Origin: WHSV01 sp050693935
GTDB lineage: Bacteria > Actinomycetota > CADDZG01 > WHSQ01
Assembly: GCA_050693935.1 (NCBI GenBank)
Contig: JBOGWU010000277.1
Location: forward strand, 5,997 to 69,996
Direction of reading: 5' to 3'
DNA: 64,000 nt
Position 1 is the first letter of the stretch; every line of letters starts with the position of its first letter. The translations under genes were made by a program, and so were the position numbers. The notes beneath the pieces are model-generated. The model was not told where the DNA came from. It made no database searches and saw only the letters and a list, made by a program, of their open reading frames with translations. Positions 1-8,215 of this stretch are shown piece after piece.

Positions 1-1608
1 TCCATGGGCGTCCCCTTTCAGGTGGAAGGTGAGTTCGACGGTGCGAGTGCTGCCATCACTTGTTACGTCCAGATCGTCGACCATGCTCTCGATGAGGAAC
101 AGCCCCCATCCGCGCGGCTTCTGGCGGCCCTCGAGCTTGGCCTCGAGATTAGGCGCTTCCGGGTGAGCGAGTATTTCCGATCCACCCGTATCCGTGATCC
201 GCACCCGAAGGTCGCCGCCGGCCACCTCGGCCACGATGCCTACCGGAATCAGCGGATCGTTGTGGTTGCCGTGCTCGATGGCGTTCATGGTTGCCTCGGC
301 TACCGCGGTCTTGAGTCGTTCGAGCTGAGCGGCAGGCAGGCCGAGATCCACCACCGCGTCGGCAACCATCGCGAGCGCCTTCCGTTCGTTGCCCGGCTCA
401 CTGGGGAGGTCGAATTCGACGAGCACCCCGCTCGTGTTCTGATCCTCCATCGCACCAGCTTGCATCGCGTGCCCGGAGCGCTGCAAGGTCACGAGGGTGA
501 TGTCGTCCTCTTGGTCCCACGCCGGCCCCACGAACCCGTCCAGGGCTTCCAGCAACTGGTCGATCAGGTCCTCGCCCCCGCGTCCCTCGCCGACGATGCC
601 CATCAGGCGGGGAAAACCGAACATCTCGCGCTCGGGGCTGTGAGCCTCGGCCAGGCCATCGGAGTGCATGAGCATGCTGTCCCCCGGCTCGAGCGTCGCC
701 AGCTTTTCCTCGTAAGACATGTCGGGGAGCAATCCCAGCGGCATGCCCGTGGCGCGCAACTCGATGGTGTCGCCGCCGCTGCCCACGTAGGGAAGGTTGT
801 GACCCGCATTGGCGAAGCGCAACGTGCCCGCAACCGGATCGAGGACCGCGTAGAGGCAGGTAACGAACATCTTGGGAGGCATGTCATCGACCAGCAGCGC
901 GTTTACCCGCTCGAGCACCTTTGAGGGTGAGACCAGCCTGGGGGCCTCGGCCCTCAGCAGACTGTGAGTCGTGGCCATGACCAGCGCCGCCGGGACGCCC
1001 TTGTCGGTGACGTCGCCGACGACTATCCCGATCTTGTTGTCGGGGAGCTCGATGAAGTCGTAGAAGTCGCCCCCCACCTCGCGAGCGGGCCGGTAGTAGG
1101 CGGCAACGTGCCATCCCGGAAGGTCGGGGAGGTCGCGCGGCAGAAACTGCTGCTGGATGAGCTGTGCCACCCGCAACTCCTGTTCCACGCGCTCTCGCTC
1201 GCGAGCCTGGCTCTCCTGCTGGCGCACCAGCTGGGCCACGCGCACCGCGGGTGCCGCCTGTCCCGCCAGCGCGTCCAGCAGCTTGCGGTCGTCGGCGGAG
1301 TAGTCCTGTTCGCTGAGCCTAGGCCCGAGATTCAGGAGCCCTACGAGCTCGCCTTGGGTAACCAGCGGAACCACTATCCGAACTCCGGCCTCGAGGAGCT
1401 CCTCGCGTGCCGGCGAGTCCAGATGGAGGGATTCGAGCTCGACGGCGCCGGCCGCGGATTGGAAGTAGGCCAGGATCGGGTCATTGGGCGCGATATCGAC
1501 CGGAGCGACCTCCATGTCCCGGCGCGCAGGGGTGGAGTCGGCGTCGACCCTGACCTGCTCCCGGCGACGCCCTATGAAACGCCTCAACACACCCGCTCCG
1601 GCACTCAT
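1..1608 (-). CDS. SpoIIE/PP2C-type serine phosphatase fused to HATPase (partial, 3' end off window)
   Basis: This is probably a cytoplasmic regulator of the partner-switching type, which dephosphorylates an anti-sigma antagonist and may also carry the anti-sigma kinase activity. The reading frame is open from the ATG at 1608 to the left edge, so at least 536 residues are present. A GAF-like segment covers about residues 40-130 and a coiled linker about 130-160. A PP2C/SpoIIE phosphatase domain follows, with its signature GGDFYDF near residue 178 and later acidic metal ligands. A GHKL-type HATPase with an N-box-like EATMNAIEHGN lies near 436. The start has AAAGGAG about 7 bases upstream. A palindromic element (1639-1653) lies just upstream. 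The fusion of phosphatase and kinase folds is known in actinobacteria; its substrate here is unknown. Confidence 0.88.
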   Translation of the reverse strand, partial: MSAGAGVLRRFIGRRREQVRVDADSTPARRDMEVAPVDIAPNDPILAYFQSAAGAVELESLHLDSPAREELLEAGVRIVVPLVTQGELVGLLNLGPRLSEQDYSADDRKLLDALAGQAAPAVRVAQLVRQQESQARERERVEQELRVAQLIQQQFLPRDLPDLPGWHVAAYYRPAREVGGDFYDFIELPDNKIGIVVGDVTDKGVPAALVMATTHSLLRAEAPRLVSPSKVLERVNALLVDDMPPKMFVTCLYAVLDPVAGTLRFANAGHNLPYVGSGGDTIELRATGMPLGLLPDMSYEEKLATLEPGDSMLMHSDGLAEAHSPEREMFGFPRLMGIVGEGRGGEDLIDQLLEALDGFVGPAWDQEDDITLVTLQRSGHAMQAGAMEDQNTSGVLVEFDLPSEPGNERKALAMVADAVVDLGLPAAQLERLKTAVAEATMNAIEHGNHNDPLIPVGIVAEVAGGDLRVRITDTGGSEILAHPEAPNLEAKLEGRQKPRGWGLFLIESMVDDLDVTSDGSTRTVELTFHLKGDAHG

Positions 1609-1638
1609 CTCATGCTCCTTTTACGCCCGTTCCGTTCC

Positions 1639-1653
1639 CGAATCGTTACGAGA
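1639..1653. promoter_or_regulatory. 15-bp element with TCGTTACGA core, copy 1
   Basis: CGAATCGTTACGAGA contains the perfect palindrome TCGT-T-ACGA. It lies 31 bases upstream of the SpoIIE-fusion start. An identical 15-mer occurs at 10713-10727 in front of the membrane-sensor array. Its position fits an operator or promoter element; the binding protein is unknown. Confidence 0.45.
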
Positions 1654-1797
1654 GCCCGTAGGGGCAAAACTTTCATCTCCGGCAATCCCAGACAACCGCC
1701 ATTAAGAGGCTCAGAGGCGTCACACCCACCGAATAGCCTGATCCTGCCCTGAGCGTCCGCGCCGCTCCGCTTGCCCCTATCGAAGGAGAAGACCAAA

Positions 1798-2178
1798 ATG
1801 GTGGCAGATGAAAAAGCGCGCGCCGAGTTACAGCGCAGACTCGATGAGATCCTCGGTCCCGAGCCGGCGGCAACCCTGATGGGCGCGCTGCCCTCGGAGC
1901 CTGTGGCGACCAAGGTCACCCTCGATGCCCTCGAAGAGAGGATGAACCTCCGATTCGAGCAAGTCGACCTGCGCTTCGATCTGTTCGACGAGAAGATGGA
2001 TCTGCGCTTCGAGCTCTTCGAGAATCGCATTCTCGCGGCTTTGCACGAGGCCATCGGGCTGGTCCGGTCGGATTTCTCGACCCAGTTGATCGCGCAGACA
2101 CGCACCTTTGTCTTCGCCACCATCTCCACTCTGATCGCCCTGGCCGCCCTCGGGGTCGCCGCCCTTCGGTTCTCGTAG
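1798..2178 (+). CDS. small coiled-coil protein with C-terminal membrane anchor
   Basis: I do not recognise a named family. The 126-residue product starts at ATG 1798, chosen because GAAGGAG sits about 8 bases upstream; an in-frame ATG at 1771 has no such site. The first 90 residues are charged and helical, with a repeated LRFE/LRFD unit (three copies between about residues 47 and 77) suggesting a coiled coil. The last 30 residues form one hydrophobic helix ending in RFS, so the protein is likely tail-anchored with the coil in the cytoplasm. It is divergent from the SpoIIE fusion and convergent with the sensor array, whose last gene ends 13 bases away. It could be a scaffold or tether for that signalling block, but this is inference from position only. 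Confidence 0.75.
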   Translation: MVADEKARAELQRRLDEILGPEPAATLMGALPSEPVATKVTLDALEERMNLRFEQVDLRFDLFDEKMDLRFELFENRILAALHEAIGLVRSDFSTQLIAQTRTFVFATISTLIALAALGVAALRFS

Positions 2179-2191
2179 GCTCTCGCGGCGC

Positions 2192-3409
2192 TCATCTCGA
2201 ATCTCCTCCACCGCTCTCGCGAGCTTCGGTGGCCAGCCACAGCGAAGCCTGAGATGGGTTGATGGTCGAGTCGACCACGTTCACGAGGTCTGTGGTGAGT
2301 ACCTCGAGGTCCACTTCGCGCCGGAGTCGAGCACCGAAATCGTTGAGGGTGCGTTCGGCATCGTAGCGACTGCGATTGAAGCGCCGGTCGACCAGGGATT
2401 GCAACCTGGCCTTGAGGGGGCCGAAGGCCGCAATCACGCCGAGGGTCGAGGCGGCCACGATCACGGGCGAGTCCTCGCCGAGCGGAAGCACCGACTGCAG
2501 CGCCAGCACCGCCAGGAGGTAGCCGCCGGCCAGAATGGCGGAGAGCAGTCCGTAGGACACCGTCCGGCTGATGATCCGGTCTATGTCGTACAGCCGGTAC
2601 CGGAGGATCGCGATGCCGACCGCCGCGGGAATAGTGAGGAACGCGGCGGTGGAGAGCAGTTGCCTCCAGAACCCGGACACGGGGATGAACGCGTTAACGA
2701 TGAAGTCGGCCAGCACCAGAGCGCCGGCCAAGAGCAGCCACTTGATCTGCAGGCGCTCGACCCCGGATGACCTTCGCCACCGGAGAAGCAGCGACACGAC
2801 GGAGGCAAGGAATCCAATCGCGATCAAGGCGAGAGAAACCGGTATCAAGACCCCGGCGATGCTCTCCGCGTCGATGGACTCAGGATCGATCAGCAGGGTC
2901 CTCCCCCTGAACTCCCAGGTTGCGATCGCGACCGGCCCCGTGACCAGCAAGCCGGCAACCAGGGGCGGCAACAAGGCCCAGCGCCAGCCTCGGTGCCAGA
3001 ACCGGCCCGAGGGGAACAGCAGGAACAGGGGCGGCAGCAGGACGATCGGCCAGATCCAGATCCACTGGTAGAACCAGGCCGCCGCGGCCGCCCCCGGCAA
3101 CGACTCGGGATCGACCACTAGGCCGCGAAGCGCGTCCTCCCCGGCGAAGTTGCCGGCGAACCCCACCAGCGGCGCCAGCAGAAACAGCCAGCCGATCGGA
3201 TTCTCCGGACGGCGCGCGGTGATCAGGGCTCCGATGACCGGAAAAGCAAGAAACGTGATCCTGTCGATGTAGTCGCCGGCGCGCGAGCCGAACTCGCGGG
3301 GGAGCTCGGCGGAAGATGACCAGGTCATTAGCGCGAGCGTCATGGCGGTAATGACCACGCCCAAAGCGAACAACGACCAGGCGAGCCTCGCCGCATTGCG
3401 CCGGGTCAC
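2192..3409 (-). CDS. multi-pass membrane sensor-like protein, array member 7 (last)
   Basis: This is the final gene of the seven-member array and encodes 405 residues. The GTG start at 3409 overlaps the stop of the preceding gene as GTGA, and the N-terminus (VTRRNAARLAWSL) aligns with those of its neighbours. About eight membrane helices are followed by the array signature: ERLQIKW, then RYRLYDIDRIISRT, two more hydrophobic stretches, and a cytoplasmic tail with FNRSRYDAE and a final SLWL. No histidine-kinase H-box or ATPase motifs follow. Similar sequence is known to me as the N-terminal half of actinobacterial NarL-type sensor kinases. Because of the frame break in the upstream gene, this gene is open on its N-terminal side as one 819-codon frame from 4651; that long frame is an artefact. 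Confidence 0.85.
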   Translation of the reverse strand: MTRRNAARLAWSLFALGVVITAMTLALMTWSSSAELPREFGSRAGDYIDRITFLAFPVIGALITARRPENPIGWLFLLAPLVGFAGNFAGEDALRGLVVDPESLPGAAAAAWFYQWIWIWPIVLLPPLFLLFPSGRFWHRGWRWALLPPLVAGLLVTGPVAIATWEFRGRTLLIDPESIDAESIAGVLIPVSLALIAIGFLASVVSLLLRWRRSSGVERLQIKWLLLAGALVLADFIVNAFIPVSGFWRQLLSTAAFLTIPAAVGIAILRYRLYDIDRIISRTVSYGLLSAILAGGYLLAVLALQSVLPLGEDSPVIVAASTLGVIAAFGPLKARLQSLVDRRFNRSRYDAERTLNDFGARLRREVDLEVLTTDLVNVVDSTINPSQASLWLATEARESGGGDSR

Positions 3410-4603
3410 GGTCTTCCCCCCGAGCCACTCAGCCACAATGAGACGTGAGCCGGTTGCATTGTGGTGCGCACAACGCCGACCAGATCGGACGACAGACTGT
3501 CGAGGTTGGTCTCCGCTCGCAGCCGTGCCGAGAAGTCGTCGATGGTCCTCGCCGCGTCGTAGCGGCTCCGGTTGAAGCGGCGGTCGACGAAGCTCTGGAC
3601 CCTGGCGCGAACAGGTCGGAACAGCGCGACTACAGCGAGAGTCGACGCGGCGACAGTTATCGGTGAATCGTCTGCCACTCGAAGCAGCCTCTGCAGCGCC
3701 AGCACAAGGCCCAGGTAGCCGGCGGCCAGCACTGCAGTCACCACTCCGTAGACGAGCGTGCGATTGATGAGGCGATCGATGTCGTAGAGACCGTGTCGCA
3801 CGATGCCTATTCCCTTTGCGACGGGGATGAACGTCAGGCCGAGCATGATCGCCAGGAAGCCGATTAGATCGGCGAGGCTGCCCTTGGGATTTCCGGCCAC
3901 CGCAAACAAAACCTGAGCCCCCAATGAAGGCGGCGGCGAAGATCAGCACCGCAAAGACGAACCACCGAATCTGCTGGCGCTCCGAGTGTCCGGCCCGGCG
4001 CCAGCGGACCACCAACGAGGCGATCGCTCCAACCTCGGCGGCCCCGACGGCGACCATAAGCAGTGGATTGTCGGCCAATCCTCGAGCGGCCTCGATCCCC
4101 AACGGGTTAGTCATGCCCTCCACCGCGTCTATCGGTCCGGGCCGCAGCGCGAGCGCCAGGCATAAGGCTCCCAGGCCCAGCCCCGCCAGCCACCCCACCC
4201 ATCTCCAGCGAGGTGAGACCAACCTTCCGGTCGGAAACAGCAGGGTCAAGTACAAGAGAAAGCCGAATCCAGGAACGGCCACCCACAGGGTGAGCCATCC
4301 GAAGAAGGCGGCGAGAGGAAGGGAGCCTGAGCTCTCCACCGACTGGGAGGCATACGCGTCGGCGAACAGGAAGAGGCCGACCAAGAACGAGCTGCCGAGC
4401 ATGAGCCAGCCTTCGGGGTTACGGCTCTTTCTAGTAGCGACCAGAGCGCCGGTGCCACCCAAGACCAGCAACCAGCCGTTGACGAGCACGGTCGCGAAGA
4501 TCCCGTCCTCGAGGTGCAGGAAGAGCGAGGACAAGAACATGGCCAGCACGAGTCCGATTCCCAAGGATGGGAGCGCCGCGGCCCTGTGGCTGAGGCCGAT
4601 CAA
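3406..4603 (-). pseudogene. multi-pass membrane sensor-like protein, array member 6 (frameshifted)
   Basis: The N-terminal part (from about 4603) and the C-terminal part (3924 to 3406) lie in different frames. They join cleanly if one G is removed from the five-base run at 3918-3922, giving FIGAQVLF across the junction and a product of about 398 residues matching its paralogues in length. The start is taken as TTG at 4603, 15 bases after the stop of the preceding gene; an upstream ATG at 4651 would overlap that gene by 34 bases. The conserved RYRLYDID appears as RHGLYDID here, so this copy is also the most diverged. The break could be real decay or a homopolymer error. All other family features, including the closing SLWL, are intact. 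Confidence 0.75.
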
Positions 4604-4617
4604 TGCGCCGCGCTTCT

Positions 4618-5823
4618 CTATCTCATGGTCGCCGCGTTCGGTTGGAGCCACAGCGAGACGTGTGCGGGCTGCATGGTGTCACGCACGACTCCGACCAGAT
4701 CGGTGGACAGGCTGTCGAGGTTGGTCTCGGCCCGCAAGCGCGCGGAGAAGTCATCGATGGTCCGGATGGCATCGAAGCGCCGGCGGTTGAACCTCCGGTC
4801 CACCACCGCCTGGATTCGGTTTCTCAGCGGTCGGAACAGGGCGACCATCCCGAGCGTCGAGGCGGCGACGGTCACGGGCGAGTCATCAGACACGGGAAGC
4901 GCGCCCTGCAGCAACAGAACCGCACCGAGGTAGCCCAATGCGAGCACCGCGCTCAGTCCACCGTAGACAATCGTTCGATTGATGATGCGGTCGATGTCGT
5001 AGAGCCTGTAGCGGAGCATGGCGATTCCGATGGTGATTGGAATCGACGTCACGGCCATGGAGAAGATGCCGTTCACCAGGTTGACCGTCGCATCGGTCTC
5101 CCCGATGATTGCGAGCACCACCCCCTGCAGCAAGAGGTTAAGAACGACAACCACCCCGGCATAGGAGAACCACTTGAGTTGTTGGCGTTCGACCGCGCGC
5201 GAGCGCCGGAAGCGCACGATCACAGAGACCACGGAAGCCACCACGCTGAACACGATCAGGACCTCGCCTACCCACAGAGCTACCTGCAGTGGAATGTCGA
5301 GCACCTCGATCCCGTAGGGGTTGGAGATCCTTCCATTGGTGTCCTGGAGCGCGCCCGGTGAAAAGGCGTAAGCGGACACGACCAAGGTCAGACCAAGGCC
5401 CGTGGTCCAGACCAGCAACCTCCATCGGTGGGACAGGGGACGGCCGGTGGGAAACAGCTGGAGCACGAAGAGCAAGGGAGCAAGGGCGAGCGACCAGATG
5501 AAGCTCCCCGCCCAGTCGACGAAGTCGCCCTCTGCACCTCGAGGAGTAGCCGGAGTCATCTCTGCATGTGTCGTCAAGAACGCCGCCATCACTCCAAAGA
5601 CTCCGAGCAGGCAGAGAATCCAGCCGATGGGGTTGTCGGAGCGGCGTGACGCAACGAGCCCGCCAACCACTCCACAGCCGATGACGAATATGCCAAACGG
5701 GATGATGTTGATGAGATCCGGCGACCGATCGCGCGTGAGAGAAAAAACGACGACGGCCAGCATTCCGACCAAGATGATGGCGGTCAGTCCCCACGCGAGG
5801 GAGGCCTTTCCTCGGCCCCTCAT
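4618..5823 (-). CDS. multi-pass membrane sensor-like protein, array member 5
   Basis: This array member has 401 residues. ATG 5823 overlaps the preceding stop as ATGA, and that coupling fixes the start. About eight membrane segments lie before residue 290; NPYGIEVLDIP marks an extracytoplasmic loop shared with member 4. ERQQLKWFSY and RYRLYDIDRIINRT precede the tail, which carries DDFSARLRAETNLDSLS and ends in SLWL plus a few residues. The N-terminal half is most like member 4, while the C-terminal tail is most like member 6, so the gene looks mosaic. There are no catalytic kinase motifs. The function is unknown; membrane sensing is inferred from the family. Confidence 0.87.
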   Translation of the reverse strand: MRGRGKASLAWGLTAIILVGMLAVVVFSLTRDRSPDLINIIPFGIFVIGCGVVGGLVASRRSDNPIGWILCLLGVFGVMAAFLTTHAEMTPATPRGAEGDFVDWAGSFIWSLALAPLLFVLQLFPTGRPLSHRWRLLVWTTGLGLTLVVSAYAFSPGALQDTNGRISNPYGIEVLDIPLQVALWVGEVLIVFSVVASVVSVIVRFRRSRAVERQQLKWFSYAGVVVVLNLLLQGVVLAIIGETDATVNLVNGIFSMAVTSIPITIGIAMLRYRLYDIDRIINRTIVYGGLSAVLALGYLGAVLLLQGALPVSDDSPVTVAASTLGMVALFRPLRNRIQAVVDRRFNRRRFDAIRTIDDFSARLRAETNLDSLSTDLVGVVRDTMQPAHVSLWLQPNAATMR

Positions 5824-7019
5824 GCGCTCGTTCCAGGTTTGATCCAAAGCGACAGGTGGGACGGCCGCACCGTGTCGTCCACCACGTTGAGCAGATCGCT
5901 GCTGAGCGCGTCGAGATCGACCTCTTGCCGCAAGCGCTGGCCGAACGATTCGATCGTCAGCGCGGCGTCGTAGCGACTTCGATTGAAGCGGTGATCCACT
6001 GCTGCCTGAACGCGGTTCCGCAAGGGACGGAAGGCGGCGACAACTGCAAGCGTCGACGCCGCCACGATCACGGGGGAGTCGTCCCGGACGGGAATCATCG
6101 ACTGAAGCGCGAGCACCGCCAACAAGTAGCCCCCGGCCAGGATCGCGGTCAGCAGACCGTAGGCGAGTGTGCGACTGATCAGACGGTCGATGTCGTAGAG
6201 CCGGTACCGCAGCATGGCAACGCCGATGGTGATCGGAATCGACGTGACCGCGACTGAGAATAGACCTTCAACGACGTCCACCGCGGCGCTGCTCTCGTCG
6301 GCGAAGGAGAAGACCACCATCTGCACCATCAGGCTGCCGACAACCAGCACTCCGGCATAGGAGAACCACTTGAGCTGCTGGTGCTCCACACCTCTCGATC
6401 TTCGGAAGCGAATGACCAGGGAAACGAGAGACATCACGACGCTTGTCGTGATGAGTAACCCGGCCGCCGCGGACATGACCTTCAGCGGCACCTCGAGGAC
6501 ATCGATGCCATAGGGGTTCGTCGTCCTCGGGTTCGAGTTCGCGAGCGCGCCGGGAGCGAGAGCGGGAGCCAGGACGGCAAAGGCGATACCGAGGCCGGTT
6601 GTCCATACCAAAGCGTTCCACCGGCTCGTCAGGGGTCGCCCGTTAGGAAAAAGCTGAAGCACGAAAATTGCGGGGGCGAAGGCCAGCAACCAGATGAAGG
6701 CGAGGATCCAGTCGACGAAGCGTCCATCGCCACCGGATGTGAGCGGGGCGCGGTCTATGTAAAGCGACGAGAGCGTGGCCAGCATCCCGAAGAAGCCGAC
6801 AAGACAAAGTATCCATCCGATCGGATTGACCGAGTGCCGCGAAGCGACGAGTGCCCCGACCACCGCGCACCCGCCGATGAACACCACGAACGTAACGGTG
6901 TTGACGATCTGACCGGATAAACCCCCCTCCGTGAGGTCGAGGACGACGACAAAGAGCGTCCCAACCCCGCTGATCGCGCACAGCGACCACGCAATTGCGG
7001 CAGCTTTTCGAGCGATCAT
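5820..7019 (-). CDS. multi-pass membrane sensor-like protein, array member 4
   Basis: This array member has 399 residues and an ATG at 7019 that overlaps the previous stop as ATGA. The N-terminal membrane half shares long stretches with member 5 (LQLFP-GRPL, LVWTTGLG, NPYGI and VTSIPITIG), which suggests the two arose by a recent tandem duplication. The C-terminal tail (TIESFGQRLRQEVDLDALS, then SLWIKPG) instead resembles member 3. It has EHQQLKWFSY where the others have ERQQLKW or ERLQLKW. There is no phosphoacceptor histidine box and no ATP-binding motif. Confidence 0.87.
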   Translation of the reverse strand: MIARKAAAIAWSLCAISGVGTLFVVVLDLTEGGLSGQIVNTVTFVVFIGGCAVVGALVASRHSVNPIGWILCLVGFFGMLATLSSLYIDRAPLTSGGDGRFVDWILAFIWLLAFAPAIFVLQLFPNGRPLTSRWNALVWTTGLGIAFAVLAPALAPGALANSNPRTTNPYGIDVLEVPLKVMSAAAGLLITTSVVMSLVSLVIRFRRSRGVEHQQLKWFSYAGVLVVGSLMVQMVVFSFADESSAAVDVVEGLFSVAVTSIPITIGVAMLRYRLYDIDRLISRTLAYGLLTAILAGGYLLAVLALQSMIPVRDDSPVIVAASTLAVVAAFRPLRNRVQAAVDHRFNRSRYDAALTIESFGQRLRQEVDLDALSSDLLNVVDDTVRPSHLSLWIKPGTSA

Positions 7020-8215
7020 CGGTTGACTCCAGGTTTGATCCACAGCGACAAGTGCGCAGGTCGCACGGTCGTATCCACGACCCGCATCAGGTCTGCCGTC
7101 AGGGCCTCGAGATCGACCTCCTCGCGCAGGCGCCGGCCGAAGGACTCGATAGTCAGCGCGGCGTCGTAGCGGCTGCGGTTGAAGCGGCGGTCCACGATTC
7201 GCTGGATGCGAGCGCGTAGAGGGCCGAAGGCCGCGACCACCAGCAGGGTCGATACGGCCACGATCAGCGGCGACTTCTCAGGAAGAGGAAGGATCGACTG
7301 CAGCACCAGAACCGACAGGAAGTAGCCGCCGACCAGCAGTGAGGTTAGAAGCGCGTACGCGACCGACCTGCTAATGATGCGGTCCACGTCGTAGAGGCGG
7401 TAGCGCAGCACCGCCATCGCGATCGACACGGGAATGCCCATCACCAGAAGCGGGAACAAGAACCCCGGCAACCTCACCAAATCACCGAGCGGAACCAATA
7501 CCGCGAAGGCGCTTCCCGCGAGAGCGACCCATTTGAGCTGCTGGCGCTCCTGTGCCGCGGCGCCCCGATATCTGACCACCAGTGACGCCGCACTCAGGAC
7601 GATGGCGACTAGAAGCACCGGCCCCAGCGCGGTGAACACGGTGTCTTCAGTATCGCCGAGGCCGGAGATCCCGATCGGGTTGGGGATCGAGTAACCCTCG
7701 CCCACCAAGCGTTCCTCCACCATCGAGAGAACGGCAGCGAATACCACAAGCGCTCCCGACAGCCATGCCACCGGGCGCCAGCGCGGGGAGGGAAGTCGTC
7801 CGTTCGGAAACAGCAGTAGCAGGAATGTAGGGATGACCATGATCAAGGGGAACCAGGCCCATGCCTCGATCCAAGCAGCCAGCGTCGCCCCGGGGGTGGC
7901 TTCATCTCGGTAAACCAGCCCGTATTGCGCGTAACTCGCCCCCCATATCAGGATCCCGGTCTGGAAGCCCACCCACAACATCAGCCACGCGATGAGATTG
8001 TCGGGGCGCCGTTGCACGATCAGTGCGCCCATCGCTGGAAACGCGGTGAAGGCTGCCATGAGCAGCAGGTCCTCCAGCCATCCACCATCCGGTGCCGTGC
8101 CGCTTACGCGGTCGAGAATTTCGCTCGTCACCGTCATGCCGATGGTGAACGCGAGCAACACCCAGGCTGCGACTCGAAGGCGGCGCTGGCGCCGCGTCAG
8201 GCTGTCGGTAGTCAT
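7016..8215 (-). CDS. multi-pass membrane sensor-like protein, array member 3
   Basis: This array member has 399 residues. ATG 8215 overlaps the preceding stop as ATGA, so the in-frame ATG at 8239 is not needed. A short basic N-terminus (RRQRR) leads into about eight membrane helices, then ERQQLKWVAL and RYRLYDVDRIISRS. The cytoplasmic tail has FNRSRYDAA and TIESFGRRLREEVDLEALT and ends SLWIKPG. PNPIGISGLG is the loop equivalent to NPYGI in members 4 and 5. No enzymatic motif is visible. Confidence 0.87.
   Translation of the reverse strand: MTTDSLTRRQRRLRVAAWVLLAFTIGMTVTSEILDRVSGTAPDGGWLEDLLLMAAFTAFPAMGALIVQRRPDNLIAWLMLWVGFQTGILIWGASYAQYGLVYRDEATPGATLAAWIEAWAWFPLIMVIPTFLLLLFPNGRLPSPRWRPVAWLSGALVVFAAVLSMVEERLVGEGYSIPNPIGISGLGDTEDTVFTALGPVLLVAIVLSAASLVVRYRGAAAQERQQLKWVALAGSAFAVLVPLGDLVRLPGFLFPLLVMGIPVSIAMAVLRYRLYDVDRIISRSVAYALLTSLLVGGYFLSVLVLQSILPLPEKSPLIVAVSTLLVVAAFGPLRARIQRIVDRRFNRSRYDAALTIESFGRRLREEVDLEALTADLMRVVDTTVRPAHLSLWIKPGVNR

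Noticed and set aside
4..924. A 306-codon plus-strand frame at the left edge
   Set aside because: Antisense to the SpoIIE/HATPase gene, which carries clear GGDFYDF and N-box motifs.
2192..4651. One 819-residue protein
   Set aside because: It is two tandem paralogues joined by a one-base frame break at 3918-3922; the middle section (about residues 245-420) is low-quality out-of-frame sequence.
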